Positions 12,164 through 21,700 of a DNA stretch of 64,000 nt are shown here, piece by piece. Numbering within the stretch: the stretch's first letter is position 1; every line of letters starts with the position of its first letter. Below the pieces are notes generated by a model. That model had not been told where the DNA came from. It ran no database searches and worked only from the letters and a program-made list of their open reading frames with translations. This stretch comes from Siphonodentalium dalli. Lineage: Eukaryota > Mollusca > Scaphopoda > Gadilida > Siphonodentaliidae. The stretch is from NCBI GenBank assembly GCA_032622095.1, contig CP136066.1, positions 197,088,816 through 197,152,815 on the forward strand. The letters are read 5' to 3'. Made by a program: the position numbers and the translations under genes.

Positions 12164-12365
12164 ACACATCATCAGAATAACAAGGCAACAAAAGAAGAGA
12201 TTAATCTAGATGAAGTACAAGTTCCCGATTCATTTAGGGATGATTTTATACCAATAATTCGAAATAATAGTGATATTTTCGCTACAAAATTAACCGAATT
12301 AGGATGTACCACGGCTGTGACCATGAAGATTCCCACGGGAGACCACCCACCAATAAGGTTAATGC
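12164..12365 (+). pseudogene. start of Gypsy reverse transcriptase region, truncated
   Basis: Directly after the TAA the same frame continues with a short acidic linker and then FRDDFIPIIRNNSDIFA, TELGCTT and IPTGDHPPIRLMP. This is the conserved lead-in to the reverse transcriptase of Ty3/Gypsy elements (the family pattern is a pathogen-like DVFA, then a HxIxTGDxPPIR motif). The frame is cut at 12366 by the hAT-type end CAGGGTTGGGG, exactly after the proline of the conserved motif. The catalytic RT core, RNase H and integrase are absent. Confidence 0.8.
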
Positions 12366-12639
12366 CAGGGTTGGGGTAATTGTAATTTGTAATTGTAATT
12401 GAATGTAATTAATTACATTTTCCCAAGTAATTGGATGTAATTTGTAATTGAAGGTTTTTTCAATTACATGTAATTGAATGTAATTAATTACATTGAGAAA
12501 AGGGGTGTAATTTCAATTACATTCCAAAAATACAGACCAATATAACAAGTTAACACATCAGCATTTACTTGACTAGTGTTATACACATGGGGTCATTATC
12601 CTCATATTTTTCTTCTATTCATTAGGCAACATTTTACCT

Positions 12640-12755
12640 TGCCCAATGATATTTCTGACAAATTCAAAGCTACATGTAAACATTGTCCAACACTGATTTC
12701 GGGTTCAACAAAAGCAACTTCAAATTTCATCACACATGTTGAATTTTATTTTATA
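12640..12755 (+). pseudogene. hAT transposase BED zinc-finger fragment
   Basis: The translated frame reads KATCKHCPTLISG, then KATSNFITHVE. The C-x2-C followed by a Ser/Thr-rich loop and SNF-x2-H is the signature of the N-terminal BED finger of hAT transposases, which binds the element ends. The second histidine region is degraded and the frame runs into AT-rich non-coding sequence, so it is a relic. The surrounding 84-codon frame (12576-12830) is otherwise not meaningful. Confidence 0.6.
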
Positions 12756-13299
12756 TTATTTATATATGTTATTGTTATTATTATATGTATATGTTTTAAT
12801 ACACCTACAATAATGTGTATATCATCATGACAATATGTACATAATTAATACAAGTACATATATTGAATTAATAATAAAAAAAAAAATTCATAAACATTAT
12901 TGTTGTTTCTGAACATTCCCGGAATATATCTTTAAAAGTAATACATTCATTTTAAAACAATAATTGTTTTATAACATTAATAATAAATGCATTTTGTCTT
13001 CATAACAAACCATAATTTAGTCTATTTGTTTTGAGCTTAACTGTATTCACCTCCATATCTGGTCAGTTTTGTCTTGCTGTCCTAATTATATGACTCCACT
13101 GCAGTACTTTATCAATGCGTTAATCCCCTAACAAAGGCAGCCTTAGACAGGTGGCCTGTTTTACTTCATAATCCTGATTATGTCATTGTGTGTGATTTAC
13201 AGCCCTAGCTGGCTTGATTGTTTTAATCCCTGCTATTAGTATGTAGGCAAATTATACATAATGATGTATCTTAATGTTAATTATTTTTGTTTCAGCGGA

Positions 13300-13942
13300 A
13301 ACATAGGGATCAATATGAGCGCGCCCTCTTCAGTTTCATGGATGAAGTGCCAACTACACCGATCCTCACAACTGACAGTGATTACGAAATATCTGCAGGA
13401 ACCGTGCGTGCCCAGTGATATCAGTCCACTCACATACTGGCGACTTCAGGGGCGGCGGAGCCAGGGGGCACAGGGGACACGTGCCCCCCCACTTTTTCCC
13501 TCATTATGGGTACAAAATCTTCCAATGCTAAAAACATTGGATAAAATAATTTTTGATTCCCAAGAAAACATTCCATTAATAGACACATGTGTTTAATCTT
13601 ATCACTTATGCTGTTATGGCTATGACTAGCAAGATAGCAAGTTAATCCCTTGGTCAGTATTTGGCTGCAAACATAAGTGATGAGCAGCAGCCTACCATAA
13701 TTTAAACTCTTGTTTTATACTTTCATAAAGGTAGCCACGAATAACATCATACTAACAGTCTTTGCAAAATATTGCGGCGCACATTTGAAAAGTTTTTAAC
13801 TCATACATGTAGTATATTAAAAATGATGCCCCCCCCCCACTTTTTTGTAGCTTCCGCCGCCCCTGGGCGACTTAATTGCACAAACTTTCCTGGGTTAAGC
13901 CTGCTAGCTGCAATTCGAAAGAATGATGATGGTCAGGTGTAA
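13300..13942 (+). pseudogene. hAT transposase C-terminal dimerisation domain, split by MITE
   Basis: 13381-13446 encodes TKYLQEPCVPSDISPLTYW. The next residues resume at 13866-13942 with NCTNFPGLSLLAAIRK, then a stop TAA at 13940-13942. The order E-x-x-KYL-x-EP, PLxYW and a C-terminal F-P-x-L-x-x-LA is the hAT family C-terminal dimerisation domain. A preceding segment with LFSFMDEVPTTP is in another frame, which shows an additional frameshift near 13375. The 419-bp MITE sits inside the codons following the Trp. The transposase acts in the nucleus to cut and paste the element; this copy is dead. Confidence 0.75.
13447..13865. mobile_element. hAT-type MITE with 8-bp target-site duplication
   Basis: The element starts CAGGGGCGGCGGAGCC and ends GCTTCCGCCGCCCCTG, nearly perfect inverted repeats of about 16 bp. 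It is flanked on both sides by the identical octamer GGCGACTT (13439-13446 and 13866-13873). The CAGGG start and 8-bp duplication are diagnostic of hAT insertion. The interior is non-coding, with C-rich runs next to both ends. Confidence 0.92.
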
Positions 13943-14029
13943 CCACCACATCAAATGAACAATTTGTGCTCTACATGTAGTTGTTGTTTTATTGTTTTGT
14001 TTACATTGTTTCACTGTGTTACATTAATT

Positions 14030-14505
14030 TGCTTTTAATGATGCAGTTGGGTCCGGCTGAATTGCTGTGATGCTGTTACGGCAAACTGATGATGTTAAAA
14101 AAAAAGTACCGTTATATTTTTTAAATTTGTCTTTTTCACGGCGTTCCGATAACTCGAATATATATCCAGGAAATGCCATTATGCGTATCAAACATTCAAA
14201 AAGTTATTGCGAAATGTTTTAATACGGATTATATTAGTTGTTGAAAATCGACTATAAATCAAGATGGTTATTCGCGTAGTTTAGAAATACCAGCACAAGC
14301 ATTATATATACGTTCTTGAATGTTTCATATGCACACACTTGTGTTCTCAAATCGCTCGGTTTAGCCAAGCACTGCAAAAATGACAACTTAAAAAAAAATA
14401 ACGGTACTTTTTCGTAACGGAATCAATAAAATTTGCCCTACCCGCATCATAGCAATTCAGCAGGACCACCAGCATCATATCATATTAGCAGGACCACTTG
14501 ACCAG
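14030..14505. mobile_element. inverted-repeat MITE related to the 29-bp minisatellite
   Basis: The left end contains GGGTCCGGCTGAATTGCTGTG, then a GTACCGTTA word. The right end is the inverse, TAACGGTAC, then CATCATAGCAATTCAGCAGG and ACCACCAGCATCATATC. Other copies lie at about 31785-32320 and, partially, 32500-32690. Read on the minus strand, the right terminus contains GATGCTGGTGG-TCCTGCTGAATTGCTAT, followed by a second partial unit. This closely resembles the 29-bp repeat that fills 20005-21693 and 24955-29544. No transposase is seen. Confidence 0.65.
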
Positions 14506-14997
14506 GGGTGTATACCCCCAACATATCGTGCAGGTCGACTATTTTACAGCGCGCCTCCATACTGATCATGTCACGAATCACAACTCTGGCTAACGCCCGT
14601 AGGGATCATATTCCACCAATACAGGGAACCTTATAGTCGAAAAAATAACGCGGGGGATACATACGTTCTACATTTCCAGATATCGCAACATTGGAACCCA
14701 CATTGACCTAAGTGTATACATAAAGATCATGGTCGCTATATATAGCTGTACTGCCGTGATATTTGTGTTTGATTGTAGACAATCATAGCATTCTGATTAA
14801 TTCAGCCGTGGATATAATAAAGAACACTTTTAGAACCTTCATTTGTCAGTAAAATTGCACGATTACATATCTCATAACAGTTAGAAATAAAATAAAAACA
14901 TATATATAATTAAATTAAAAAAATCTGATTTAATCTTTTTTTAATCCATTTAAAAAAACCGGATATTCTCAAAAAAAAAAAAAAATCACCAACCCTG

Positions 14998-15588
14998 CTC
15001 ATCAATGGGTATTTAGTAAAGAAATGGTTAAAGATGACCAGTCTGCTTAGAGGGTACCAGTATCACCCACTTATAACAACAACAATTTTACCGTAATTAA
15101 CTTATTGTCAAACTATTATGTGATCACTCAGATCCAAGAGACACTACCCCCACCAGTGACAGCCCTGCCACTACTGCATTGATTGTGTATGCACTACAGG
15201 GAAAAACACTCTTATCACATGGAATATTTAAACGACAACACATGAGTGGGGTATGATCTCAGCTTTAATGCAACATTATAAGCTTGTCCTGCAGATAGCC
15301 CATACGCATGGAAACCAATTAAGCAAAGCCTTAGCTCTGACGAGAAGCCGAAGCAGAGAACGCTGAATAAATACTTCTGTACAGCGCAGGCATGAGCATG
15401 GCCCGACGAGCAAGGTACGATTCGGAGCCGGCGCCCAAGAATTGCTATGAGGCGCCCTAAGCAATAAGCACACACGGCCAACAGGGAGAAGCCCAACGAG
15501 TGCGACGCAGGAATGGCAGTAGAGACCACTGGACAGCCCAACTCCCTATGGCTAAGCAACGGCCTGGAATATTACACTCAGGCTACAG
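14998..15588. other. no clear feature; possible 3' part of DIRS-type gag
   Basis: The minus strand here has open stretches, but with mixed frames. Around 15490-15570 the minus strand reads CNIPGRC in one frame and YCHSC in another, which could be a shattered cysteine knuckle of the gag described at 15880-16773. I do not regard the 114-codon frame at 15215-15559 as a gene on its own. Confidence 0.3.
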
Positions 15589-15630
15589 TTCGAGAGCACT
15601 CTCGAAAGCATAAGATGACTGCGCAGTCAT
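15589..15630. repeat. two adjacent short palindromes
   Basis: TTCGAGAG-CA-CTCTCGAA at 15589-15606 and the perfect 16-bp palindrome ATGACTGCGCAGTCAT at 15615-15630 lie eight bases apart. They could be hairpins or recombination-associated sites of the neighbouring DIRS-type relic. No function can be read from them. Confidence 0.5.
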
Positions 15631-15879
15631 AAACATACTAAGCTACTATTGATAAGCCACCCATCAAAGTTACCAGACAGGTTATAACGCTATGGCGACA
15701 CTACCACTACCACTATCTGCAGGACCGCCATAGAGTGCGCAGCACTCCCCCAAACCAGGAGCTCCATTTCCAATGACATCAATGAAACAGTTAAACCACC
15801 GGGAAAACCATAGTGTCAGATGCCAGGAAGGTCCCCAGGGCGCCCTGGAGACTATTCAGGTAGAGAGCGTTGCCGACGG

Positions 15880-16773
15880 GGGAGAGATGGATCCCATCTG
15901 AGGTTGCCGAACCTGGGGCGTCATGACCAGCAGCCAAATGTTAGGGTCGATGGTCTCCCAAGGAGTAGCAGTATTCCCAAACCCACTTCAACCGAAATTG
16001 GGTATCGTACACCCGCCAGACAGATCCCCCACATTTAGCAGCCGCCCAACGAATTGTGCGCAGGTAACGCAAAATGGGGCTGGGCCGACGATTCAGGGTG
16101 AACGTCGAGGTACACCGAAACGAAAGTGAGAAAAGCATCGGTCCACGAGTCAACAGACGTTATTGGAGCAGCATGCCCGCTTGGCGCAACGCGGATTCGC
16201 CCGGAAGCAGAGACAACCAACGGACGGGGGTCAGCTGTATGAATAGATGAGGCGGGTTCCTGCAGTTGATCCAAATTGATAAAATCGCCCCGGAAAATTT
16301 TGTCGCGAATAGACCGGGAAACGTGAGAGCCAAAACCGTCTGCCGCCGTAGGAATCGGCAAGGGGGCGTCCCAATGGGAGACCAGTGAGGATGGTAAGCT
16401 AAATAAGGGATTACCCGGATCAGTTCTGTCTCTTGCCGGAGCGTTCGGTCGGTGTATCACCGAAGCCACGGGAATCCTCGCGGCGGCCGAATGAAGTGGA
16501 GCTGTCGTCGGAATTGCTGCATCGACGTGTCGACGAAGGAGACGCTGATGGTGACCTGGATTCATAGCGCGGAAACTTGGGGCGCGGAGAACCATCCTGT
16601 TTGCGACGAGACTGACGACTGGCTTGACGACGAGGCTGCCGAACAGGATCGCGGCCGCGTGAATGTGAAACCCGGCCACGGGAACCGCGGCGTCCCCGGC
16701 CAGAGCCACGGGCAGGCCTGCCGCGCGAATGCTGTCCACGGCCACGCACCCGTGAATCAGCCACAGATGACAC
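15880..16773 (-). pseudogene. DIRS-type retroelement gag-like ORF, frameshifted
   Basis: Read from 16773 downwards, a Ser/Arg/Gly-rich basic N-terminal region (MSSVADSRVRGRG onward, about 115 residues) shifts frame into a conserved region. That region has SHVSRSIRDKIFRGDFINL, an internal linker, then ITSVDSWTDAFLTF and VSVYLDVHPE. A second frameshift leads to LRYLRTIRWAAAK and WRVYDTQFRLKW, and a third to PWETIDPNIWLLVM. This motif order (basic N-terminus; KIxxGEFINL; ITSxxxWTDAF...Y..HPE; L.Y...IR.AA; YD.QFRL; PW..ID..LWL) is that of the first ORF of DIRS-like tyrosine-recombinase retroelements. No reverse transcriptase or recombinase was seen downstream, so this is an incomplete relic. The duplicated block begins inside its N-terminal region. 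Confidence 0.65.
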
Positions 16774-17282
16774 ACTTGCCGAAACTCGAGAAGAAGGCCT
16801 AACACGGTCACTGGAAGCAGGACCAGCACGAGACGAACTGGCAGATGCATCCTGTCGACTGCTACGAGACGACCGCGAGATCCCGTACGAACCATATGAG
16901 AACTTTTTTTAGTGCCACCGAACGACAAACACTGAAACAGGGAAACACGTGCGCGACCCACAAAAATAGGTAACGCCGACGCAGACAGAACGCACAAGGA
17001 ACAAGATGATAGACGAATAAATGAAGGCTGGTGAAGAAACACGGTGACGGATGGAAACAGATAGGAATTGACGACACACAACCGAGCGCGATACGTATAA
17101 TTCCAAAGTGACTTGCTTTTTCCGTTACCGGAAGGAGGCAGCATTCCGGGCGGATGGATGTAAAATGCGGACTTTAAGTTCGGCCGATACGGAACGGATC
17201 GTACCGAAAAACCGGAATGTCTGCCGGATGACAGGATCAAAGAACAACATAAATCACACCGAACCTTATCGGGCCTGGGTGC

Positions 17283-17372
17283 AATAACTTATTGTAAATT
17301 AATAGACCTTATTGTAAAACTAATAGTCCTTATTGTAAAAATAATAACTTATTGTAAAACTAATAACTAAAA
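17283..17372. repeat. short tandem repeat, ACTTATTGTAAAA units
   Basis: About four imperfect units of 21-26 bp (TTATTGTAAA followed by AYTAATA). The same series occurs in copy B at about 22233-22321. Confidence 0.8.
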
Positions 17373-19721
17373 CCGTAATTAACGCTAGAGGTCTCTGGTG
17401 GCTATGTTGAAGAAACTTTGTTCATGTGACGTCAGATATATATAAATAAGCATGGAATTCCCAATGTCATGCCGGTGTGACGATTTGCAGTAGGTCCTGA
17501 TTTGAATGAGGGAACGGGTGCGTATATGTCAATTGATTCGCATTTGAAACAAATGACGACACGATCATCATAATAGTGGTTTGTTCTATCAATTATATGT
17601 GCCGAGTTCACTTGGTGCAAATCAAGCGACGATAAATATTAACTATATAGATCTATATGTCCTCGTATGCCAGAAGGACTCCTTAAATTTGTGAATAAGA
17701 TGAAGAATAATTATTAGATGTTATTTATTAAGTCAATCAAATATTATTATTCATTAGCTAGCGCCTATATATACTCCCGGAGATTGCTGCACGGGTGTCC
17801 TGATCACGCAAATTAATTCGCGGATGTCCCTCAACTCGCATTCGCAAATAATTATTCTAATATTGAAATAGTCATGGACTGGACATCAATGAAATTAACT
17901 CGAAAACAGAAAACCACAATGGCGAAGGCAACTGACTTCAGAAAAATCAACACTTGGCTGTGGGTTGTGATGACATAACTACATAGCCTATACGGACACG
18001 GTGTCACTCTATGTTGGTGAATAAGGGGACGTGCATTCATGCACATGTAGTCTAGAATATGTGTATTTCTTACAAGCATGTTAAATTCTTCGACGTTACC
18101 ATGATGTGAACGTCGCTTGGCATTGAGAAAAGGTTTTGATTTCTTTATATTGGTTGACCGAATGTAAATATAGGCCTACATGTACAGGTCTAAATACCTA
18201 TTCAGTGTCCAACGTTTCGTAATGTATGTAACTCATCAACATAACCCTCTTGTTTTCCCTTGGGTATATTTTAAATTCAGAGTCGTACTATTGTTCGTGC
18301 AGTATTAAATTCGCGAAAAATAGTACTGCGCGGATTTAAAGCGACATGAAACACTCCAGTATGGTGATCGAATAGAAATGGAGAATAATCTTGTTCAAAG
18401 TAGTTATTTTTAACGAATATTAATCCATATTGACAACACACACCGTCATTCTTATACCTGAATTAAATGCAGTGACTCTCGATTGCGAAATCGCTTGTGT
18501 AAGTTTATCGCCGACAGTTGCGTCCCGAATCAAGATGTCAATATTTACAATTGAGCGTAGTTCAGACGATGTTTTCTATGGAGAGTGCTATGGTCGATTT
18601 CTTTGAAACTGTCGGCGATGTTAGTAGTATGATACATTCCCCAGGTTAGCATAGCACATGAGTACTAACTTATCAGTTCCACACACCCGAACAAGTCCAT
18701 AATATTTCAACGTATCTACGGCTTTGCGTCTTTAACAACACCCCACTCCATACATATATATATATGTATATCTATTCATCCCGATGAATATGACGTCGAC
18801 AGCGTTCAGAAACTTCTCTTTAACAACGTCATGCTACGTTTATATGCAGCAATTGACAGCTCGTCGACAATTCGAACACCATCGACAGGGGCATTCGAAG
18901 ATAACAAGAGTTGTGTAGATTTGCAGAAATGTCAGGTTCCAACAGACATTGCTGGGAAAACAGAACCCGATGAAATATGTCCGTGAGTATTTCTCTACAA
19001 ACAACGTCCATTGATATGCACGGGGATGGCCCTTCCTGAAATTTGGCGAAAACCCTGTTCCAATGCATAAATATATGCCAGTCCCAATAGGGACCCTCGC
19101 ATTTTGTTAGAGAATACATTGACCTACCGATATTTACATTGACATTGTAAGCAATTGAATTGTCTAAAATATACGAGGTTCCGAAATGTTACACCAGTTT
19201 GGGAGCTATATATATCACTCCTCTTCAATTGCTTTAACTCTTACATGACCGGTGCAGCACTAAAGATCGTGTGCGAGTGCATCCCCATTGCGAGTCTCCC
19301 ATAGGTAGCCTTGCACATATAATATAATGCACTGGCTTACAAGGTTGATGTAGATATTGTTTAAGCCAATGTATTCTCTTGCATATATGAGTCCCCCATA
19401 TAGGGAGAATGCACTAGCACGTGATATTTAGTGCTGCACCAGCGCAGCTCACGCCATGAACATGTTAAACCATAGCGTTCGACCTTAACTTTCCAACTGC
19501 ATCGCGATTTAAAGTGAAATACTCCGCTGGGGTTTCAGAGTGGAATAGCAAATATTCAAAAATCAAATTTTTTTAATTTCCATCAATTTTTAAATCATTA
19601 TAGGCAAAAACAGCGCCATTGTTATAAACGAAATACATGCAGTGACTTCTGTGGGCGGTATTATTGCCGAATGTTTATCACTCACTAATTCGTCCCGAAT
19701 AAAGTAATAAATATTTACATT

Positions 19722-19906
19722 TGTGACCCGCAATATCAAATCCAATCGTAAGTCGGAATTTTTTTACCCTGTGCCAATGCATTCTCTTATATAGGCGAGT
19801 CGACCATAGGTCGCCTCGCATATATAAGAGAATGCATTGGCCTAACGATTTTGGCACAGGGTAAAATAATCCCGACTTACGACTGGATTTGATATGGCGG
19901 ATCACA
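19722..19906. mobile_element. core-less MITE of the TGTGACCCGCC family, copy A
   Basis: The element starts TGTGACCCG and ends GGATCACA, with inverted repeats through AATCCAGTCGTAAGTCGG-like sequence and the ACCCTGTGCCAATGCATTC segment. Its centre is a palindrome around GCGAGTCGACCATAGGTCGCCTCGC. It lacks the 200-bp core present in the copies at 34018 and 51202. The duplicate is at 24672-24856. Confidence 0.8.
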
Positions 19907-20004
19907 TTTGTGCGTTGTTCAAAAGTTGTGTTCTCTAGAATGGTACAGGAGATGTGGTCGGAATTTCCCACAAGCTCATCCCTGGTCAAGTGGTCCTGCA
20001 ATTT

Positions 20005-21693
20005 GCTATGATGCTGGTGGGTTCTGATGTTTTGCTATGATGCTGGTGGGTCCTGATGTTTTTCTATGATGCTGGTGGGTCCTGATGTTTTGCTATGATG
20101 CTGGTGGGTCCTGATGTTTTGCTATGATGCTGGTGGGTCCTTATGTTTTGCTATGATGCTGGTGGGTCCTGATGTTTTGCTATGATGCTGGTAGGTCCTG
20201 ATGTTTTGCTATGATGCTGGTGGGTCCTGATGTTTTGCTATGATGCTGGTGGGTCCTGATGTTTTGCTATGATGCTGGTGGGTTCTGATGTTTTGCTATG
20301 ATGGTGGTGGGTCCTGATGTTTTGCTATGATGCTGGTGGGTCCTGATGTTTTGCTATGATGCTGGTGGGTCCTGATGTTTTGCTATGTTGCTGGTGGGTC
20401 CTTATGTTTTGCTATGATGCTGGTGGGTCCTGACGTTTTGCCATGATGCTGGTGGGTCCTGATGTTTTGCTATGATGCTGGTGGGTCCTGATGTTTTGCT
20501 ATGATGCTGGTGGGTTCTGATGTTTTGCTATGATGCTGGTGGGTCCTGATGTTTTGCTATGATGCTGGTGGGTTCTGATGTTTTGCTATGATGCTGGTGG
20601 GTCCTGATGTTTTGCTATGATGCTGGTGGGTTCTGATGTGTTGCTATGATGCTGGTGGGTCCTGATGTTTTGCTATGATGCTGGTGGGTCCTGATGTTTT
20701 GCTATGATGCTGGTGGGTCCTGATGTTTTGCTATGATGCTGGTGGGTCCTGATGTTTTGCTATGATGCTGGTGGGTCCTGATGTTTTGCTATGATGCTGG
20801 TGGGTCCTGATGTTTTGCTATGATGCTGGTGGGTTCCGATGTTTTGCTATGATGCTGGTGGGTCCTGATGTTTGCTATGCTGCTGGTGGGTCCTGATGTT
20901 TTGCTATGATGCTGGTGTGTCCTGATGTTTGCTATGATGCTTGTGGGTCCTGATGTTTTGCTATGATGCTGGTGGGTCCTGATGTTTGCTATGATGCTTG
21001 TGAGTCCTGATGTTTTTCTATGATGCTGGTGGGTTTTGATGTTTTGCTATGATGCTGGTGGGTCCTGATGTTTTGCTATGATGCTGGTGGGTCCTGATGT
21101 TTTGCTATGATGCTGGTGGGTCCTGATGTTTTGCTATGATGCTGGTGGGTCCTGATGTTTTGCTATGATGCTGGTGGGTCCTGATGTTTTGCTATGATGC
21201 TGGTGGGTCCTGATGTTTTGCTATGATGCTGGTGGGTCCTGATGTTTTGCTATGATGCTGGTGGGTCCTGATGTTTTGCTATGATGCTGGTGGGTCCTGA
21301 TGTTTTGCTATGATGCTGGTGGGTCCTGATGTTTTGCTATGATGCTGGTGGGTCCTGATGTTTTGCTATGATGCTGGTGGGTCCTGATGTTTTGCTATGA
21401 TGCTGGTGGGTCCAGATGTTGTGCTATGATGCTGGTTGGTCCTGATGTTTTGCTATGATGCTGGTGGGTCCTGATGTTTTGCTATGATGCTGGTGGGTTC
21501 TGATGTTTTGCTATGATGCTGGTGGGTCCTGATGTTTTGCTATGATGCTGGTGGGTCCTGATGTTTTGCTATGATGCTGGTGGGTCCTGATGTTTTGCTA
21601 TGATGCTGGTGGGTCCTGATGTTTTGCTATGATGCTGGTGGGTCCTGATGTTTTGCTATGATGCTGGTGGGTCCTGATGTTTTGCTATGATGC
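20005..21693. repeat. 29-bp minisatellite, array A (about 58 copies)
   Basis: The unit is GCTATGATGCTGGTGGGTCC followed by TGATGTTTT, 29 bp, head to tail and mostly uninterrupted. Variants include GGGTTCTG, 28-bp units with GATGTTTGC, GATGGTGG and TATGTTGC. Each canonical unit contains GCTGGTGG. The unit length is not a multiple of three, so no long frame exists. The left flank (19981-20004) is CCTGGTCAAGTGGTCCTGC, the terminus of the MITE family at 14505 and 32650. The right end joins copy B at about 21693-21700. Confidence 0.97.
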
Positions 21694-21700
21694 ATCTGAC

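Larger units (their letters stand above)
12366..14997 (+). mobile_element. hAT transposon relic inserted in the Gypsy element
   Basis: The left end begins CAGGGTTGGGG, a hAT-type terminus, followed by subterminal repeats of TGTAATTGAATGTAATTAATT in both orientations to about 12530. The interior has two transposase pieces in order on the plus strand: a BED zinc finger (about 12640-12755) and a C-terminal dimerisation segment (13381-13446 continuing at 13866-13942). The RNase H-like catalytic core between them is missing. The right limit given here is the hAT-type end CACCAACCCTG at 14997. It shares only the outer nine bases with the left end and may belong to a second hAT element. No matching 8-bp duplication of GTTAATGC was found at the right. 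Confidence 0.6.
16748..20004. repeat. segmental duplication, copy A (unique part)
   Basis: This 3.26-kb segment recurs at 21701-24954 with an offset of 4953 falling to 4949, owing to a 4-bp GATG indel near 17158. I counted roughly 15 differences, so identity is about 99.5%. The left boundary falls inside the DIRS-type gag, and the right boundary runs straight into minisatellite array A. Content: the minus-strand N-terminal end of gag, a short TTATTGTAAAAYTAATA tandem (17283-17372), non-coding AT-rich DNA, degenerate inverted repeats near 19030-19420 and a short MITE at 19722-19906. The small frames inside it are present in both copies but show no motifs or splice borders. Confidence 0.95.

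Noticed and set aside
12366-14997. a single complete hAT element with matched ends
   Set aside because: The two termini agree only over about nine bases and no 8-bp duplication matches. The right end may be from another hAT element, so I kept the limits as tentative.
15215-15559. 114-codon minus-strand frame
   Set aside because: Two overlapping frames are open and neither shows a domain. At best it is a frameshifted continuation of the gag relic.
16400-17240. N-terminal two thirds of a 401-codon minus-strand frame
   Set aside because: Only its C-terminal part carries the conserved DIRS-type motifs. Over 16420-16773 the Ser/Arg-rich frame in another phase is the plausible one, and upstream of that the sequence looks non-coding.
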